A DNA stretch of 64,000 nucleotides from Chrysaora quinquecirrha. Taxonomy: Eukaryota; Cnidaria; Scyphozoa; Semaeostomeae; Pelagiidae. The notes beneath the pieces were generated by a model, which saw only the letters and a program-made list of their open reading frames with translations, ran no database searches and was not told where the DNA came from. Shown in pieces: positions 51,080 through 64,000 of the stretch. The position numbers and the translations under genes were made by a program. Where the stretch lies: contig JACTAT010000032.1 of NCBI GenBank assembly GCA_014526335.1, positions 7,256,468 through 7,320,467 of the forward strand, read 5' to 3'. How positions within the stretch are numbered: the stretch's first letter is position 1; the number at the start of each line of letters is the position of its first letter.

Positions 51080-51504
51080 TATCTCAATAAGGTTGCTTGC
51101 CTAGGACGTTGATGAGATGTTCGAACAAAAAGCAGTTAAGGTTGTTTGTTACCCCCTTTATCAATATTACCACAAATTTTCAAGAGTTTATGCTTAGTTA
51201 CTAACTAGTAACGCTACAATAAAAGCGTTTGCTAAATACTGAACTACTGATTATACATACAGTGAAAACATAGTCACGATGGTGAAAACCCGCTTGTAAG
51301 AACTAGAAATGAATTACCACGTTATTTCGAAGCGAATGTAAATGTTGCTGTTTTAACGAAGAGCGGGATGAAGTGTTTTAAGTCTAATGAGAGGCCTTGT
51401 GCTTTAGACTCGCCACACAAGTCTCTATTTTTCAAGCCTCCTTAGAAATGAGAGGTCCCTAGTAACAGGGCTGCCCTGAATCACCTTAGGTAATGTCTGC
51501 GCAG

Positions 51505-51735
51505 TATTGTGGAGGATGTGCAGGTTAATCAGTAATGTGGAGAGATATCTTCAATAATGTGGAGGGATTTTTGCAGTAATGTGGAGGTTGTTCAGTAATG
51601 TGGAGGGCTATCTTTCAGTAATGTGGAGGGTTATCTTTCAGTGATGTGGAGGTATATCATCAGTAATGTGGAGGGTGCGGGGTATTGTGGAGGGCTATTT
51701 TGCAGTAATGTGGAGGGCTATCTTGCAGTAATCAA
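51505..51735. repeat. Short tandem repeat CAGTAATGTGGAGGGCTATC
   Basis: About nine imperfect units of 22-30 bases built on CAGTAATGTGGAGG, lying just beyond the 3' end of the MMP gene. Confidence 0.85.
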
Positions 51736-51918
51736 ACCACAACAGCAAGAGAGAAAATGGAGGGGTTGTGTAGCCAGCCAACTTGTGCTGCGAAATTTTT
51801 GTACCTCCGGAGATCAGGGCATTGCAAGTCTATGCTTTAAACTTCTAGATTCTTACATGCGGGTTTAGCAATATTCTAAAACGTTTACATAATAGAGATG
51901 CCTAAAACACCTCGATGA

Positions 51919-54900
51919 TTAAGGTTCTGCAACTAAAGGTCCTGTGTATTCTCTTACTTTATCTGTTGGCACTGGACTCGTTACACCACACTGCATCCAA
52001 TTCACTCCAATTCGTTCTGGGTAATCATGCTCAGTTCTGACAGCACTGAAACGAAATTAAAGTCCGTTAAACAACATAGTCAACAGTGAGAATAAAACAA
52101 AGGAATAAAAAGCAAAATCAAATCAGATGAAATTTGTAATATTGATCGAACGACGTTTCGAACATGAACTCCTTATCAGTGGGTTATATACCCTGAATTA
52201 ATCAATTTTGATTCGTTTACTAGGGGTTCAATAATAATCATGATAAAGACTTTTGAAGTGTCTACTTATAGCTACTTATTGGGTACACTCTCAGTCCTTA
52301 AACCCAGAAATCTGGGTATTCATTTCTATCCTCCGAAGGATGGACAGCTGAGTTGGCTGATGGCCTTGGTTCATGATTACGAATTTAGTAGAATTGGAAC
52401 TTAACATTTGTTACCAAATATGGATACGATATGCTACACCACCGGTTGTGGGCAGGGCAGCTTTTAGTTCCTGTAGCGACTATCAAGAGTGGATTGAACT
52501 GGTACCAATGAATATCTATGGCTATGCTGAAGATCCATGAAGCTTCAACAACAGAAAGGCATCACCGCTCCAGAACTGGAAAACTATGAACACTCATTGG
52601 AGTAACGACTATGTGATGTGAAATTGATAGTCAAAATGCAAATGATTCATCATAAATTGGAGAAAACTCATCGCGATGATGATCATGACACTACCGCTTA
52701 ACTGATTCACCGCACGCTTAGGAAACGTAAACTATAACCGTGATTACCAAATTTAACCGTATTTACCTGTCAATGAGTGTATAATATTGTTCTCCCTTGG
52801 TAAATCTGGTAATATTATCAAAATCGGTCACAGCGGTCGATAGATAATCAGGAATGCCTTTCCACCAATCTCTGATCTTTTTTGGATATCCTTCTTTCAC
52901 AATTCCAGGCTTTGTTGGATTGAAACGCCAGAAAAGTTCGTTTGCGAATATATAATAAACACCATTTCTTTTCCACTTCAAAGATGCGTCGATCTTTTCA
53001 ATGTCTTTGCTAAAACCGAGATCTGTCAGCGGTAATGGTCCTGCTATGTGCATGAACTCTCGATAGATGTAAAAGCTGAAATGGAAAGTATATGAGCTGG
53101 TCAGACGTACAGATAGGCAAAGATAGATGAAAGGTGCTGTCACTAACTGTCGGTAACTGGTCGCTGCTGTTGATAACGCTTGCTATCTTCACAAAAATCG
53201 AGATTACTGAATCAGTCAATCAGTCATCGTGCCATGCCACCGAGGGCGTCGGATTTCCACTCATTTCGATTCTACCCCAAACGCATATGCTCGGCAAACT
53301 TCTTTTTAGTTGAACTACTTACAGATATGTAGACATAAATAGTCGAAAAGGTACATGCGCCTGCTGTCCTCACTAAGATTGTGACCACTGAGTCTGTCAA
53401 TCAGTCATCGTGCCATACCGCCGAGGGCGGCAGCTACTATGGATTTCCACTCATCTCGACTCTACCCCAAACGCACACAATGGGCGTGCGTCTTTCCAAT
53501 CGAACTACTCACAGATAGAACAGGATAGTTAGAAAGGCAATACGCTTGCTGTCCTCACATAAGAGAATCGGTCAATCAGTCAGTCTGCCATGACACTAAG
53601 GGCGTCGGGTACCATGGATTTCCACTTATCTCGACTCTACCCCAAACGCACACAATGGGCGTGCGTCTTTCCAATCGAACTACTCACAGATAGAACAGGA
53701 TAGTTAGAAAGGCAATACGCTTGCTGTCCTCACATAAGAGAATCGGTCAATCAGTCAGTCTGCCATGACACTAAGGGCGTCGGGTACCATGGATTTCCAC
53801 TTATCTCGACTCTACCCCAAACGCACACAATGGGCGTGCGTCTTTCCAATCGAACTACTCACAGATAGAACAGGATAGTTAGAAAGGCAATACGCTTGCT
53901 GTCCTCACATAAGAGAATCGGTCAATCAGTCAGTCTGCCATGACACTAAGGGCGTCGGGTACCATGGATTTCCACTTATCTCGACTCTACCCCAAACGCA
54001 CACAATGGGCGTGCGTCTTTCCAATCGAACTACTCACAGATAGAACAGGATAGTTAGAAAGGCAATACGCTTGCTGTCCTCACATAAGAGAATCGGTCAA
54101 TCAGTCAGTCTGCCATGACACTAAGGGCGTCGGGTACCATGGATTTCCACTTATCTCGACTCTACCCCAATCGCACACAATGGGCGTGCGTCTTTCCAAT
54201 CGAACTACTCACAGATAGAACAGGATAGTTAGAAAGGCAATACGCTTGCTGTCCTCACATAAGAGAATCGGTCAATCAGTCAGTCTGCCATGACACTAAG
54301 GGCGTCGGGTTCCATGGATTTCCACTTATCTCGACTCTACCCCAAACGCACACAATGGGCGTGCGTCTTTCCAATCGAACTACTCACAGATAGAACAGGA
54401 TAGTTAGAAAGGCAATACGCTTGCTGTCCTCACATAAGAGAATCGGTCAATCAGTCAGTCTGCCATGACACTAAGGGCGTCGGGTACCATGGATTTCCAC
54501 TTATCTCGACTCTGCCCCAAACGCACACCTCGGCATACTTCTTTTCGGTTGAACTACATGTCAACTTGTTTTCCTGATGCCCCTACTCCTTAACTTTTTT
54601 CTCGCAGAAGCGCTCTCACTGTGACTAAATAGCACAAGGCGTGTCTTAGCAATGCGATCCCTTTCTCTTGAAGTAACTGTTGCCACCGTCGTCTTTCTCA
54701 TCATCAGTGATCGTAGTCGTCATCGTGATGTCCATTGTCATCATAATCATCATTACAAATGATCGTCGTTTTAATCACTGTCATGTTACTATGTTCTTTG
54801 CCTACTAATACATTCATAAAAATTCCTTGTAACTTACTGTTTTCCTGAGAATATCAGTGTTTCTCCGGTCGCTGAATTCACCATTGTAGAATCAATAGTT

Positions 54901-57900
54901 CCTTTTATTCTTGGAAAGTAATTCTTCTTTACTAATGGCCCATGTCTGAATCCATTTCTATTTGCTAGATACATCCAGAGACCAGAGATAACTATCATCC
55001 ATTTATAACGAATACTGACATAGGAGGCATCCATGTATTTGGGACAGCTGAATCGTAGATAGAATGGTTTTGTTGTTCTCTTTGCTGGTATGGTTGTTGG
55101 TTTTGGCTGCACTGCTTTCGTAGTCTTGGGTTGCTGTTTAGTTGTTTTTTCTTTAGTAGTAACTGGGTCTGGTTTCTTGGTAGTTGGTCTTTGTGAGGTT
55201 GGTCTTTCTGTGATGGGTTCTTGTGTAGTGGGTCTCTGTGTAGTTGGCCTCTGTGTAGTGGGTCTCTGTGTAGTTGGTCTTTCTGTGATGGGTTCTTGTG
55301 TAGTGGGTCTCTGTGTAGTTGGCCTCTGTGTAGTCGGTTTCTTTGTAGTTGGTCTTTGTGTAGTGGGTTCTTGTGTAGTTGGTCTTTGTGTAGTGGGTTT
55401 CTGAGTAGTCGGTCTTTGTGTAGTGGGTTCTTGTGTAGTTGGTCTTTGTGTAGTGGGTTTCTGAGTAGTCGGTCTTAGTGTAGTGGGTTCTTGTGTAGTT
55501 GGTCTTTGTGTAGTTGGTTTCTGTGTAGTTGGACGTTGTGTAGTAGGAGGCTTTTGGATGGCCGCACCTGCAAACAGAATAGTGTATCATTAGATTAAAC
55601 TAGCTATAAATTGAATGGAATAATTCTTGCTATGTCTCAATTAAGACAAAATATCTAATATTAAGTAGAGATATTTGTATAGTAGGTATTTCTACATATA
55701 TGTTAGGCTGCGTTACTGGGGGGGGGGGTTACTGGCCAAAGACTTCTGAAATGAAATGACAGCCATTTAAGTTTCCCGCCATTGATTATCAGATGGAGGC
55801 TGTCTAAAAAGGCAACGAATATTGTTTCAAAAGCTTTCGTTTGCGAACGGCTGTCCTGTTGCTGTTTGGAGTATCTGGAAATTCAATTCAATACTGGTAT
55901 TGTTGACAGAGACAGCGATACTGTAGTCATTCTGTGTTCACAGACAATAACTTCACAGAAGTTAACTAATCATTTACACCAACACCCTGTAAATCACAAA
56001 ATCTTCTATTGTGGGTTCCCTAAATTATATAAAGCACCAAACATAACACGGGGGGTTACTCACCATAAAGTGCTTGAATTCCGGCTGTGTCGTCAGCTGT
56101 CAAGTCGAAGTCTGCCTTGTAACCTTGATACCATGGAAACATGATGGCACCTTTGATATTCGAATGCTCCAAACCGAGGCTGTGTCCGATTTCATGAACT
56201 GCCACCCATAAAAGATCAGTTCCAGTCGATTTCTGGATGACATAGTACTCGTCATTGTCAAAATGAACATCTCCAGATATAGCTAAATGGAAGATTTAGA
56301 ATTAACTGTAAGTAGCTGCAATAGAAACTTTCAAGTAAGAAAAATCGATAAAAAAGATAAATTGCTAGCTGTCAGTCTAGTTGGCAACTCTTTATATGAA
56401 ACACGATCCTGTTTGTATGTGCAGTGAAGTATCAATGAGTGGAGTTGCTTTGCCTTTATTACTGAAAGATGCAAATTATCATCATGACCAGTTCGATAGT
56501 CTTTCTTACTTCACAATACAAAGACCTTTTTCTGGAAACCCTTCTTAAGATTTCTGATACCCATATTGCGTATGTTAGCGAGTTAGCTTCTCTCCTAAGC
56601 TTTCTGGCAACTAGTTCCTTTTGACCGGCAACTTGTTGGCGCACATTTCCAGAAATTTGGGCATATTCTACTTCTGTGATTAGTTGTCAACTGACTCTTG
56701 TCAGTCTCAGTCGACCTGGGGGCTCTTGGGACCAAGATAAACTGTATCCTATAAGTTCTGACTAGTTGTTATCATGTCAACATAAGAAAGCACTTAAAAC
56801 TAGCTGGCGTTAGAGGTGACAGGTTTACATGTGCGGACAAGAGCCTGGCTTTAGACATGCGCAACTGCTCTTTCTCGAAGCTTTGCTTTCTCTTTATGAG
56901 CTTTAAAGACGATTTTAAGGAGGATCGTCAGTAAATTCACGACTTCACATTCGTAGGTGAATGTTCCTACTTATCCTACTTTTTGTCAGACGATTTTGTT
57001 TGCTTAGCAGTTCAGGCAATGGCATTATAGAATTTGGCACTTCTATGCAACTTTATACAACTTTAAGCTGCATTTTCACGTTTCTGTTGTATTTTTTGTT
57101 CATGCTATGAATACTAATGTCAGTGGAGATTGAAAGAACTTTTTCGAAGCGAAAGTTAATGAAGATCGTTGCGCAAATCGTCTAGTGGAAATCGGCCTTA
57201 ACCCAAACCGTTTGAAGAGGACATTAGCTAAGGCTTACCTTGTCCTGGATAAGGATAGAAAGCATGAGCAAGTGTTCCACCTCTGAAATCAAAGCAATAC
57301 GGATCCTGATGACAACCATTGGCAAACTTTACTAGAATATCTGCCTCTTTATCATTAATTGTTTTGGCATTTACTTCCTTGAAATAGATGTTAGCATGTT
57401 TTTGCCATATTCCGAATGCTTTGGTAAGTTCCTTTCTGACATCTTCCTTCTCGAGGTTTCTTGCTGTGTTCTCTAGAAACCATGTTAGTGTTCTCTAAGA
57501 AGAAAATAACAGTGTTTATACCCCAATTGCCAATAAAGAAGAATCTTTGTCATGAATAAATTTGTTAGTTTATAATACGTGTCTTCATACCCGCAGTTAA
57601 TAGCAGTGCCTTCATACCCGCAGTTAATAGATTTCAGGTAATGGTAGACATTAATATTGCACAATTTTTGGCAAAAGATCCACCTTTTGAGTGGCACATA
57701 TTGTCTCTGTACGAAACTGCTCGTACTATACTCGCACTATACTCGTACTTGGTATTAGTGGGTGTGTATGGGGGCCTGATCACTCCGAATGAAGTGTTGG
57801 ACACACAGGGTCATCGACGAAAATGAGGTGTTAAGCTAACAGCCTACAGAGGCCGTTTTTGAGTTCAAGTCCCCTCTAATGTCCCACTGAAATCCTGCCA

Positions 57901-60900
57901 GACTTTTCTTGCATATAGGTATATATATGTTCTTGACATTTGTGATTCTCGTCTGGAACCACATTGTCCGCGTGAAAATAGTTTGAGATCTTGTCAGAGC
58001 ATAGAGAGGTTTGATAGGAGGCAAGTATGGAGACAGGGAACTAGAGGCTGGGGACGAAACTAGCGTTAGCGACGAAACTAGAAAAAGGGTAAGTATGTAG
58101 AAATAGAAGCACTAGTGGAAAAAGGACTATAGGGAGATGTTGGAACAGGTTGTTGGGCGATGATACACAGAAAGTAATTCGAGATGGAAGAATCGGAGAG
58201 AAAGACAGATCTTGTTGAGACAATAGTATCAGAATATGATGCTTGGAGACTTTCGCCACCCTTGATTTTGATATCGAATTTCATAGTTCTAAGCTCATAC
58301 AGTAGACTGCAAGAGAGTGAACAGATCATGTAGAATAAATTTCTTAATTTCTTAAAAGACTTACCCCAGCATGCTTGCTCAAATCCCATTTGCCTCCTTG
58401 AAGAAGATATCGTCTCTTTCTTGATCTTCCTTTCTTTTTTATCGGATCTTGTAATCCGCATCTTGGAACCGTGAATTGTTTTTTGGTACTTTCATCCAGT
58501 ATTCCTGAAATTTATATGAAAATGAAATATTCTAACTTCTTGGATTTCGACAATTCGTAGATGGTTAAACACTCCTTTGAAAGAAATTGTTATTGTCTAT
58601 GATCTTGCGGTCATGACCACCATCAGAACAATGATCAAATATTCTTCTGACCCCATTTCATCAATCTTATCTTCGTTGGATAAGTGTCCAGCAAGAGATC
58701 AAGCTTGCAACATTCAACGAGTTACAATACCATCATCGTCATCATCATCAACATCATTGTTTCTATCATCCTCATCATCAGCATTAGAATCGTAATCATC
58801 ATCTTCAGCATCGTTATAATCACCATTGTAATCATCATCATCATTGCTATCATGAACTTCACTACCATTATCGTTATCGTCATCATTATCATTATCATTA
58901 TCATCATCCCCATTGCCATGATTATCATCATTGCTATCAACTTCATCATCATCACCATCATCATCATCACCATCATCATTTCCATCATGATCATTGGTAT
59001 CATCATCATCATCATAGCAATCAACATCATCATCATCATATCATCACCATCATCATTGCTTCCGCTTCCATCATCATTCTTGCTATGAACAGCATCATCA
59101 TCAGCATCATCATCATCATCATAACCATGATCACAGTCACGACCATCGTGATCATCCTCATAATCACAATCAGTATCATCATTCACAGATAAAAATTTCA
59201 TGTATTCTCTAACCTGTTTCATTCAAACCAGCGAATTTTTGGAAATTTTTTATACTTTCGGAAAACACTTTCTCATCTCCCGAGTCTGCAAAATCTTGTA
59301 AATATCCATACTTCAGAAAATATTGCTGAAATATAACGAAAATATTTTATAATTATTTCTCTACAATTTGAAAACATTGCTTGAATTACTGATTACAGCA
59401 TCAACAATATTTGTTAGGCATTTTTCATTCGCTGATGAAGGGTCTTTAGCTAGAAATCGTGAACTAATCGCTACTGAATCGGCAATAATTGACATCTCTT
59501 CGCGTGCGTTCTTGTGGGACTTTCACCTCTTGTGAATTCTGAAAAAAGTAGACCTCGGAGGCTTACGATTCCAGACGCCAAAAAACGTATTTTCTGCAAA
59601 AACGGTAGATTTTAGAGACGTTGATTTCGCAACAATTTCTCTGCGAAGTCTCAGAAATCTTCTAGGTCTGGATTTGGGAGATGTTGGAACCTCAAGAGTC
59701 TCCGATTTTCACGAGAGGTCCATAAGAACAGGCTTTTAATCTCTCCGAAGTCTCCGAAAAGAGAAGACGGAAAAATGTCCCGAGAAACGCACCCTTGGCA
59801 AGAGTAACAGGAAACGCACCCTTACTTTAACTCGCCCACATTTTGTTGTTAGTTAATGGCGCTTCGAAGGGGGCCCATTCCAGGAAGAGAAAATCCAAAT
59901 TCTGTATTTTGAATAAACTATCTTTCATCAGACATCGTAAGACCGTCGAATCGTTCGTCATCTTTTGGTCGTGATCGGGACGGGATTCGCTTCAACCAAC
60001 AAGAGTACCTTCCTCTGCTTTGGAGAAAAGGTGCTGCCGAAATGCTACCATGTATTGTTGGGATCAAAAAGTAACAGAATGGGCACAAACCGACTCTCTT
60101 CTTTGGGAATAACGAAACGCGAGCAACGCGGTGCAGCCTGTTGCGGCAAAAATTCTGAGCGGTTTGGGAGGGAAAGCACACGTGTTGTCAGGATGTGGCC
60201 TTCCCCTGGGGCATCAGGGGGCACGATCAAAGTAAAGCCAGGTCCCATGAGTCAGAGAAGAAAGGTCTTTGTTTTATGCCAGATATTGTCAATTTTTGGG
60301 TGTGGGCGAGCAAGGAGGAAAGTTAAGAAGCGCAGTGTCTCTCAATGGCGGAATCAAGATTCGTGAAATAATCGCAAAAATGCTTGAAATGTTGATAAAC
60401 GTAGACTCCCCACAGCATGCAGGTTATTTAATTAGAAATCAAAGATGTAGAGATGCCCTCTATTTTGTCCTGCAATAAGAGCTCTTCTTTTCTCATCTCA
60501 AAGCAGCAGTATTATATAATGATCAATAGATTATAGCGGAAAAAGAGACACTTTGTGATGAAGGGAACGCATGCTGGGCAGCTTAAGCTATTGAATACAA
60601 TGTCTAATCCCTTCAGCTCAAAGAGACTCAGATTCTCCTTGCTTAGTTTGAGAGACACTTTTGTATTCCTAATGGTTTGCCCGTCCTTGGATTTGCATTC
60701 ACTTTATACAAGATAGAATAAAGAGAACTAAGATCTAGCAAGATAACTAGCTCTGTTTATTTTATCTTGCTTTATATTACGAGAAAACAGCTTAAAAGAA
60801 TGGGAAGAAAGTTACCCCCAATAAGGTTTCCAAGAGTTGAGAACAATGTATTGCTCTCTATTCTGTCCTGAGGCCTGAGGGGAAAGTCGCTCTTCAAAAA

Positions 60901-62035
60901 GGTGCACGAGATTTTACGAAAACAAAAAATTTCTAAGGTAGTTCTTTGAAAACAATAGGTTTTCTAGCTTAGAGTGTGCGAGATTTCTAAGGAATCAATC
61001 GCCCCTCGTTCTGTTCTACGTTGGCTTGAACGGTATTCCTCATTCCTACCTAACCTCCATATCAGGCAATGGCAATGCCATGGTTGTTCTCTGTTCTGTT
61101 TTTTGAAGCAGAGTGAGGTCGACTTGCGTTAAGCCTAATCAAATATGTTTTTTAAAGTTAATCACTATTAGCCTAACCATCGGTATTTCATTTTCTTATG
61201 TGTTTTATTCGCCTGTTTAGATGATTAGTATCGTTCCATACCTCAAGCTTCCTTGTTTGTGCGCAAATTTTTATGTCGAAAACCGCTAATAAGAAACTAC
61301 CAGTCATTTGTGACAAAATTCAGGAACCTTTACGAGGAGAAAAGTCAAATAAAATTTGGGGTTGTTTCGGTTCTTTTTATTTCGTCTTTAATAGATGTTT
61401 CAAGTCTTCAAAATTGCAATAAAAACGCTGTTCAAACGTATGTATAGGTATGAATTTTGTCAAACTCCACAGAGTATCCTTTCGGGGAAGGAAAAAATTT
61501 CGAAATTGAAACAGAATGAACTTGCATTGATCAAAATCGGAAAATTATTTTAAAAGTTCGGGTATTAGGCCAATTTTATTCTTTTCTTATGGAAAATACT
61601 CATAACTTATACTTTATGAAGAACGCAGAGCGATTCGTATCAAAATAAAGCGAAGCAATCAATAAATTCCTGATGATAACTGGGATTGTGAAGGTAGAAA
61701 TGTAATGCACCACTTACCGCTGCGGCTGTCCGTTCCTTTGCTTTTTCATTCAACTTCGGTCCAACTGTACTGGTATATCCTTGCTCTTTGTCCTTGCCAT
61801 TTTTACGTTTTCTTCCTTTTCCGTTTATATGTATATGAACATTTATAACTGGCCCTTTTCCATCTTCATCTTTATGGCCAATTTCGATTTTATGCACTTT
61901 ATCTTTCAGCTTGTTGTCTACTAACCCTGTTAAATCGACTGCTAAGTTAGGCAATGGCGCTGCGAATGCAATAAACGCACCATGACCAATAAAAAGCACC
62001 ACGAAACTTATCATCAATGCCATTCTGCAATCCAT
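51919..62035 (-). CDS. Secreted furin-activated matrix metalloproteinase
   Basis: Eight exons (61718-62035, 59214-59325, 58365-58504, 57239-57494, 56064-56282, 54838-55567, 52767-53075, 51919-52045) join in phase to 736 residues. In order: a signal peptide after ATG 62035 (MDCRMALMISFVVLFIG); a basic N-terminal insert; a prodomain (QYFLKYGYLQDF, NFQKFAGL); a cysteine switch PRCGLQDP (Cys159, which holds the zinc until cleavage); a furin site RSRKRR (170-175); the catalytic domain starting YLLQGGKWDL; zinc motif HEIGHSLGLEHS (His305, 309, 315; Glu306); and Met-turn AIMF (Met323). Then follows an unusually long hinge of about 165 residues, largely PTTQRPTTQKP repeats, likely O-glycosylated. A hemopexin domain comes last, bounded by Cys523 and Cys714. 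No transmembrane or GPI signal ends it, so it acts outside the cell on matrix. The frame is intact over 2.2 kb. Other MMP subfamilies cannot be excluded. Confidence 0.94.
53216..54560. repeat. 175-bp satellite in an MMP intron
   Basis: Direct repeats of 175 bp: AAGAGAATCGG starts at 53561, 53736, 53911, 54086, 54261 and 54436. Six copies are almost identical; two older, shorter and more diverged units precede them (from about 53216). The whole array lies between the two hemopexin exons. Confidence 0.93.
55150..55560 (-). repeat. Coding PTTQ minisatellite of the MMP hinge
   Basis: About 27 imperfect units of 15 bases (ACTACACAAAGACCA and variants) encode PTTQR/PTTQE/PTTQK pentapeptides. All units preserve the reading frame. 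Opposite-strand Cys/Gly/Val-rich frames here are shadows. Confidence 0.9.
58725..59175. repeat. ATC/CAT trinucleotide tract in an MMP intron
   Basis: About 450 bp of imperfect CATCATCATC with ATTATCATT variants; long Ile- or Met-rich frames across it are artefacts. Confidence 0.9.
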
Positions 62036-64000
62036 ACATTCAACAATGTTTGATACAAATGCCTTGAAAGCCCTCAAGGTCTGCAAGTGTTATGCTGAAA
62101 CGCTGCGCTTTTCATGAACGGCCGGCGAATAATGAAAGAAGCCGCAGCACACAAAGGATTGCTGGTTGGACGCGGAGGCATAATAAAAGACGTTTGATAT
62201 TGTTAGGAACAAACCCCTGTGAAATCAATAAGAACTGAGGATTTTCTTGTTTACTTTTTAAATCTCAGGTCACTTATTCACTGTTTTTACATGATATAAA
62301 TATATCAATCTTCAACAATAACTCATTTTGTCTACGCTTAATTTATTACAGATTCTCAACAAATATTTTTCGCTACACCTTTGTATAATTTAAGAATTTA
62401 TTTTGTTTTTCAAGCAGTTGTTTAAAGAGAGGTTTTTCTTCTCACTTATTTGCCACAGTAACGGAGTTATCTTACACTTGCAGTGTAAAATTTCCAGCAG
62501 TTGATTTCAGGAAAGGTGTGGTAACTCCCTCCCACTCTTATGCGTTGGCGCATTCGCTTTCTTCCTCAAAATAACTGGAAGTGAAATAATTGCTGAAGTG
62601 AAATAAAGGGTCAAATACTTGGATAAGTTGAATAAGAGTCCTGGTCTCATTATGTAAGTCCAACTCTTCACAAACGGCAACGGGCAACGGCCACAATGAA
62701 ATTGGTGATCATTAGATACATGGGGACATGGCCAAAAAGTTAACAAAAACATACAAAATATTAAGGTTACAACTACTAAATAAAATTAAATTAAACCAAA
62801 CAGTTCAATTAATCAATAACTGATAAAAGATAAAAAAAATACAATTGTTATTAGCTATAGTTAGATTATACTAGGAGAACTTATCTAAAGTTGTTCGCTT
62901 AATGTAAATCTTATGAATTGAATTGAATGGCCTAATGCTCAGGTGAAAAGAAATGAACTTCATTGGCACATTGGAATGAATAAGAATTATGCGTCGGAGC
63001 TGAGAGTCTCCCCAGGCCGTGCCCTTTTTATCTTTGTGGCTTTCCTAAATACCATGCTATTTCCCTCCAATGTATTTGCTATCCAGCCCATGCTGTCTTT
63101 TATAGCCTTTTAAGCGTTGCAAAAGATGGCTATCAGGTTTTGTGGTAATTTTGACGTGCTATCATGCTGCCCAAATTGAATAACATATAGCAGATGATTA
63201 TGAAAAGAGTATAAGATATTTTGTTAATTTTAGATAAAGTTCTTTGTTTTATATTTTGAGCAAGAGATCTGACCATGGGGGAAACCACAACGTAGGACAA
63301 AGGAAAAGGCACTCAAAAGTACGCCTAAACTGCCCTTGCAATAAAATAAATTTTGATTAGTTTTCCAGATTTTTCTTATCAAATTTTGCTGTTTGGTTAT
63401 CTTAAAACTTCTTAACACAGTACAACATAGTTTGAAGTCAAAACAACACAAGAAAAAGGTTTCGCGCTTTGGGGCGGCTTCAGCTTGCATTCTTTGAAAG
63501 TAATCGCGAAATCCGCATGGAAAGTGCGTTTCTGTGGAAAGCTTAATCTTCTTAAGTTAATGTTTTAGTTACAGTTGTGTGTTTTGGGGAAAACAGTAGT
63601 TTACAAAATATGGCTTTTCTTGAAACACTCGTGGAGGAGAATAAGGAATAGCAACCAGGGAGCTTATAGAACTATAAGCTCCCTAATCGCAACCGTCTCC
63701 TCGGAAACTCGAAATCGTTATTATATGTAGCCTCGTTTGAGCAGTAGCAATAGCCTCGAGTTGGTGGTGGCCTAAAAACCAAAACAAAAACAGCTGATTT
63801 GAAATCTGAAGGTGCGGTGAAAAATTCTGCATTTTCAAACAAGATTTCAACGTTTTATGAAAGTCGACACAGTTTTCAATGCGACATGATTGTTACTTTA
63901 AAATAGCAAGCTGTTGAATTCTTTGAAAAGATTATTTTTCAGGCTGCCAGCCAGTTGTTTAAACACAGCCGAAGATACAAAAGTTTTTAGGCCTATTCAT
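62036..64000. other. Upstream region of MMP; no gene recognised
   Basis: No conserved exon was recognised. The first 200 bases beyond the MMP start should hold its 5' untranslated region and promoter. Frames near 62507-62752 and 63230-63490 resemble nothing known. Confidence 0.4.

Noticed and set aside
55090..55404. Plus-strand Gly/Val/Cys-rich frames at the MMP hinge
   Set aside because: Shadows of the PTTQ repeat, whose minus-strand frame joins flanking MMP exons in phase.
57775..57880. tRNA-like GAGTTCAAGTCCC region
   Set aside because: A B-box-like word only; no A box or stem pairing could be drawn, and it lies in an MMP intron.
58684..59222. Ile- and Met-rich frames near 58.7-59.2 kb
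   Set aside because: CAT/ATC microsatellite in an MMP intron.
59965..60366. 133-codon basic frame in MMP intron 1
   Set aside because: No recognisable domain, no ATG with convincing context, and it lies inside an intron of the opposite-strand gene; kept only as a remote possibility.

Overview
The window looks like nuclear DNA of an invertebrate animal. It is AT-rich, its genes are split by short GT-AG introns, and it carries many small DNA-transposon remnants and tandem repeats. Every recognisable gene is a metazoan type: SLC35 nucleotide-sugar transporters, Rab7, a glycogen-targeting PP1 subunit, SAMTOR, QNG1, a matrix metalloproteinase and a THAP protein. A cnidarian or another early-branching animal would fit, but nothing here fixes the phylum.

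Layout by position: THAP-domain gene (minus, 1-660, runs off the left edge); a GGTACT minisatellite (1913-2490); SLC35A-type nucleotide-sugar transporter (plus, 3296-4730); Rab7 (plus, 7774-9264); a five-exon single-pass membrane protein with a Cys-rich ectodomain and a tyrosine-rich tail ending in an ITAM (plus, 11821-15925); about 9 kb of repeats, including an 87-bp x 9 tandem array (20925-21706); a possible small secreted-protein exon (minus, about 25430-25600); PPP1R3-type glycogen-targeting subunit (minus, 28076-28800), head to head with a stand-alone ZnF-UBP protein (plus, 29745-31015); a very large Glu-rich repetitive protein with a C-terminal CaaX box (plus, 33788-38158); SAMTOR/BMT2 (minus, 40102-43967); QNG1 queuosine-salvage enzyme (minus, 44183-45749), head to head with the GDP-fucose transporter SLC35C1 (plus, 46315-49122); and a secreted furin-activated MMP with a PTTQ-repeat hinge and hemopexin domain (minus, 51919-62035), one of whose introns holds a 175-bp satellite.

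The genes do not form an operon or one pathway. Two encode Golgi nucleotide-sugar transporters, and SAMTOR and Rab7 both relate to the lysosome/late endosome, but this looks like chance. The two head-to-head pairs may share promoters.

Two points stand out. The receptor ending in YKEL-x8-YQSL matches the ITAM consensus and is otherwise unfamiliar to me. Five conserved or long coding regions carry about eleven single-base frame breaks, mostly in homopolymers, while flanking codons remain well conserved. Uncorrected assembly indels explain this better than five independent pseudogenes.
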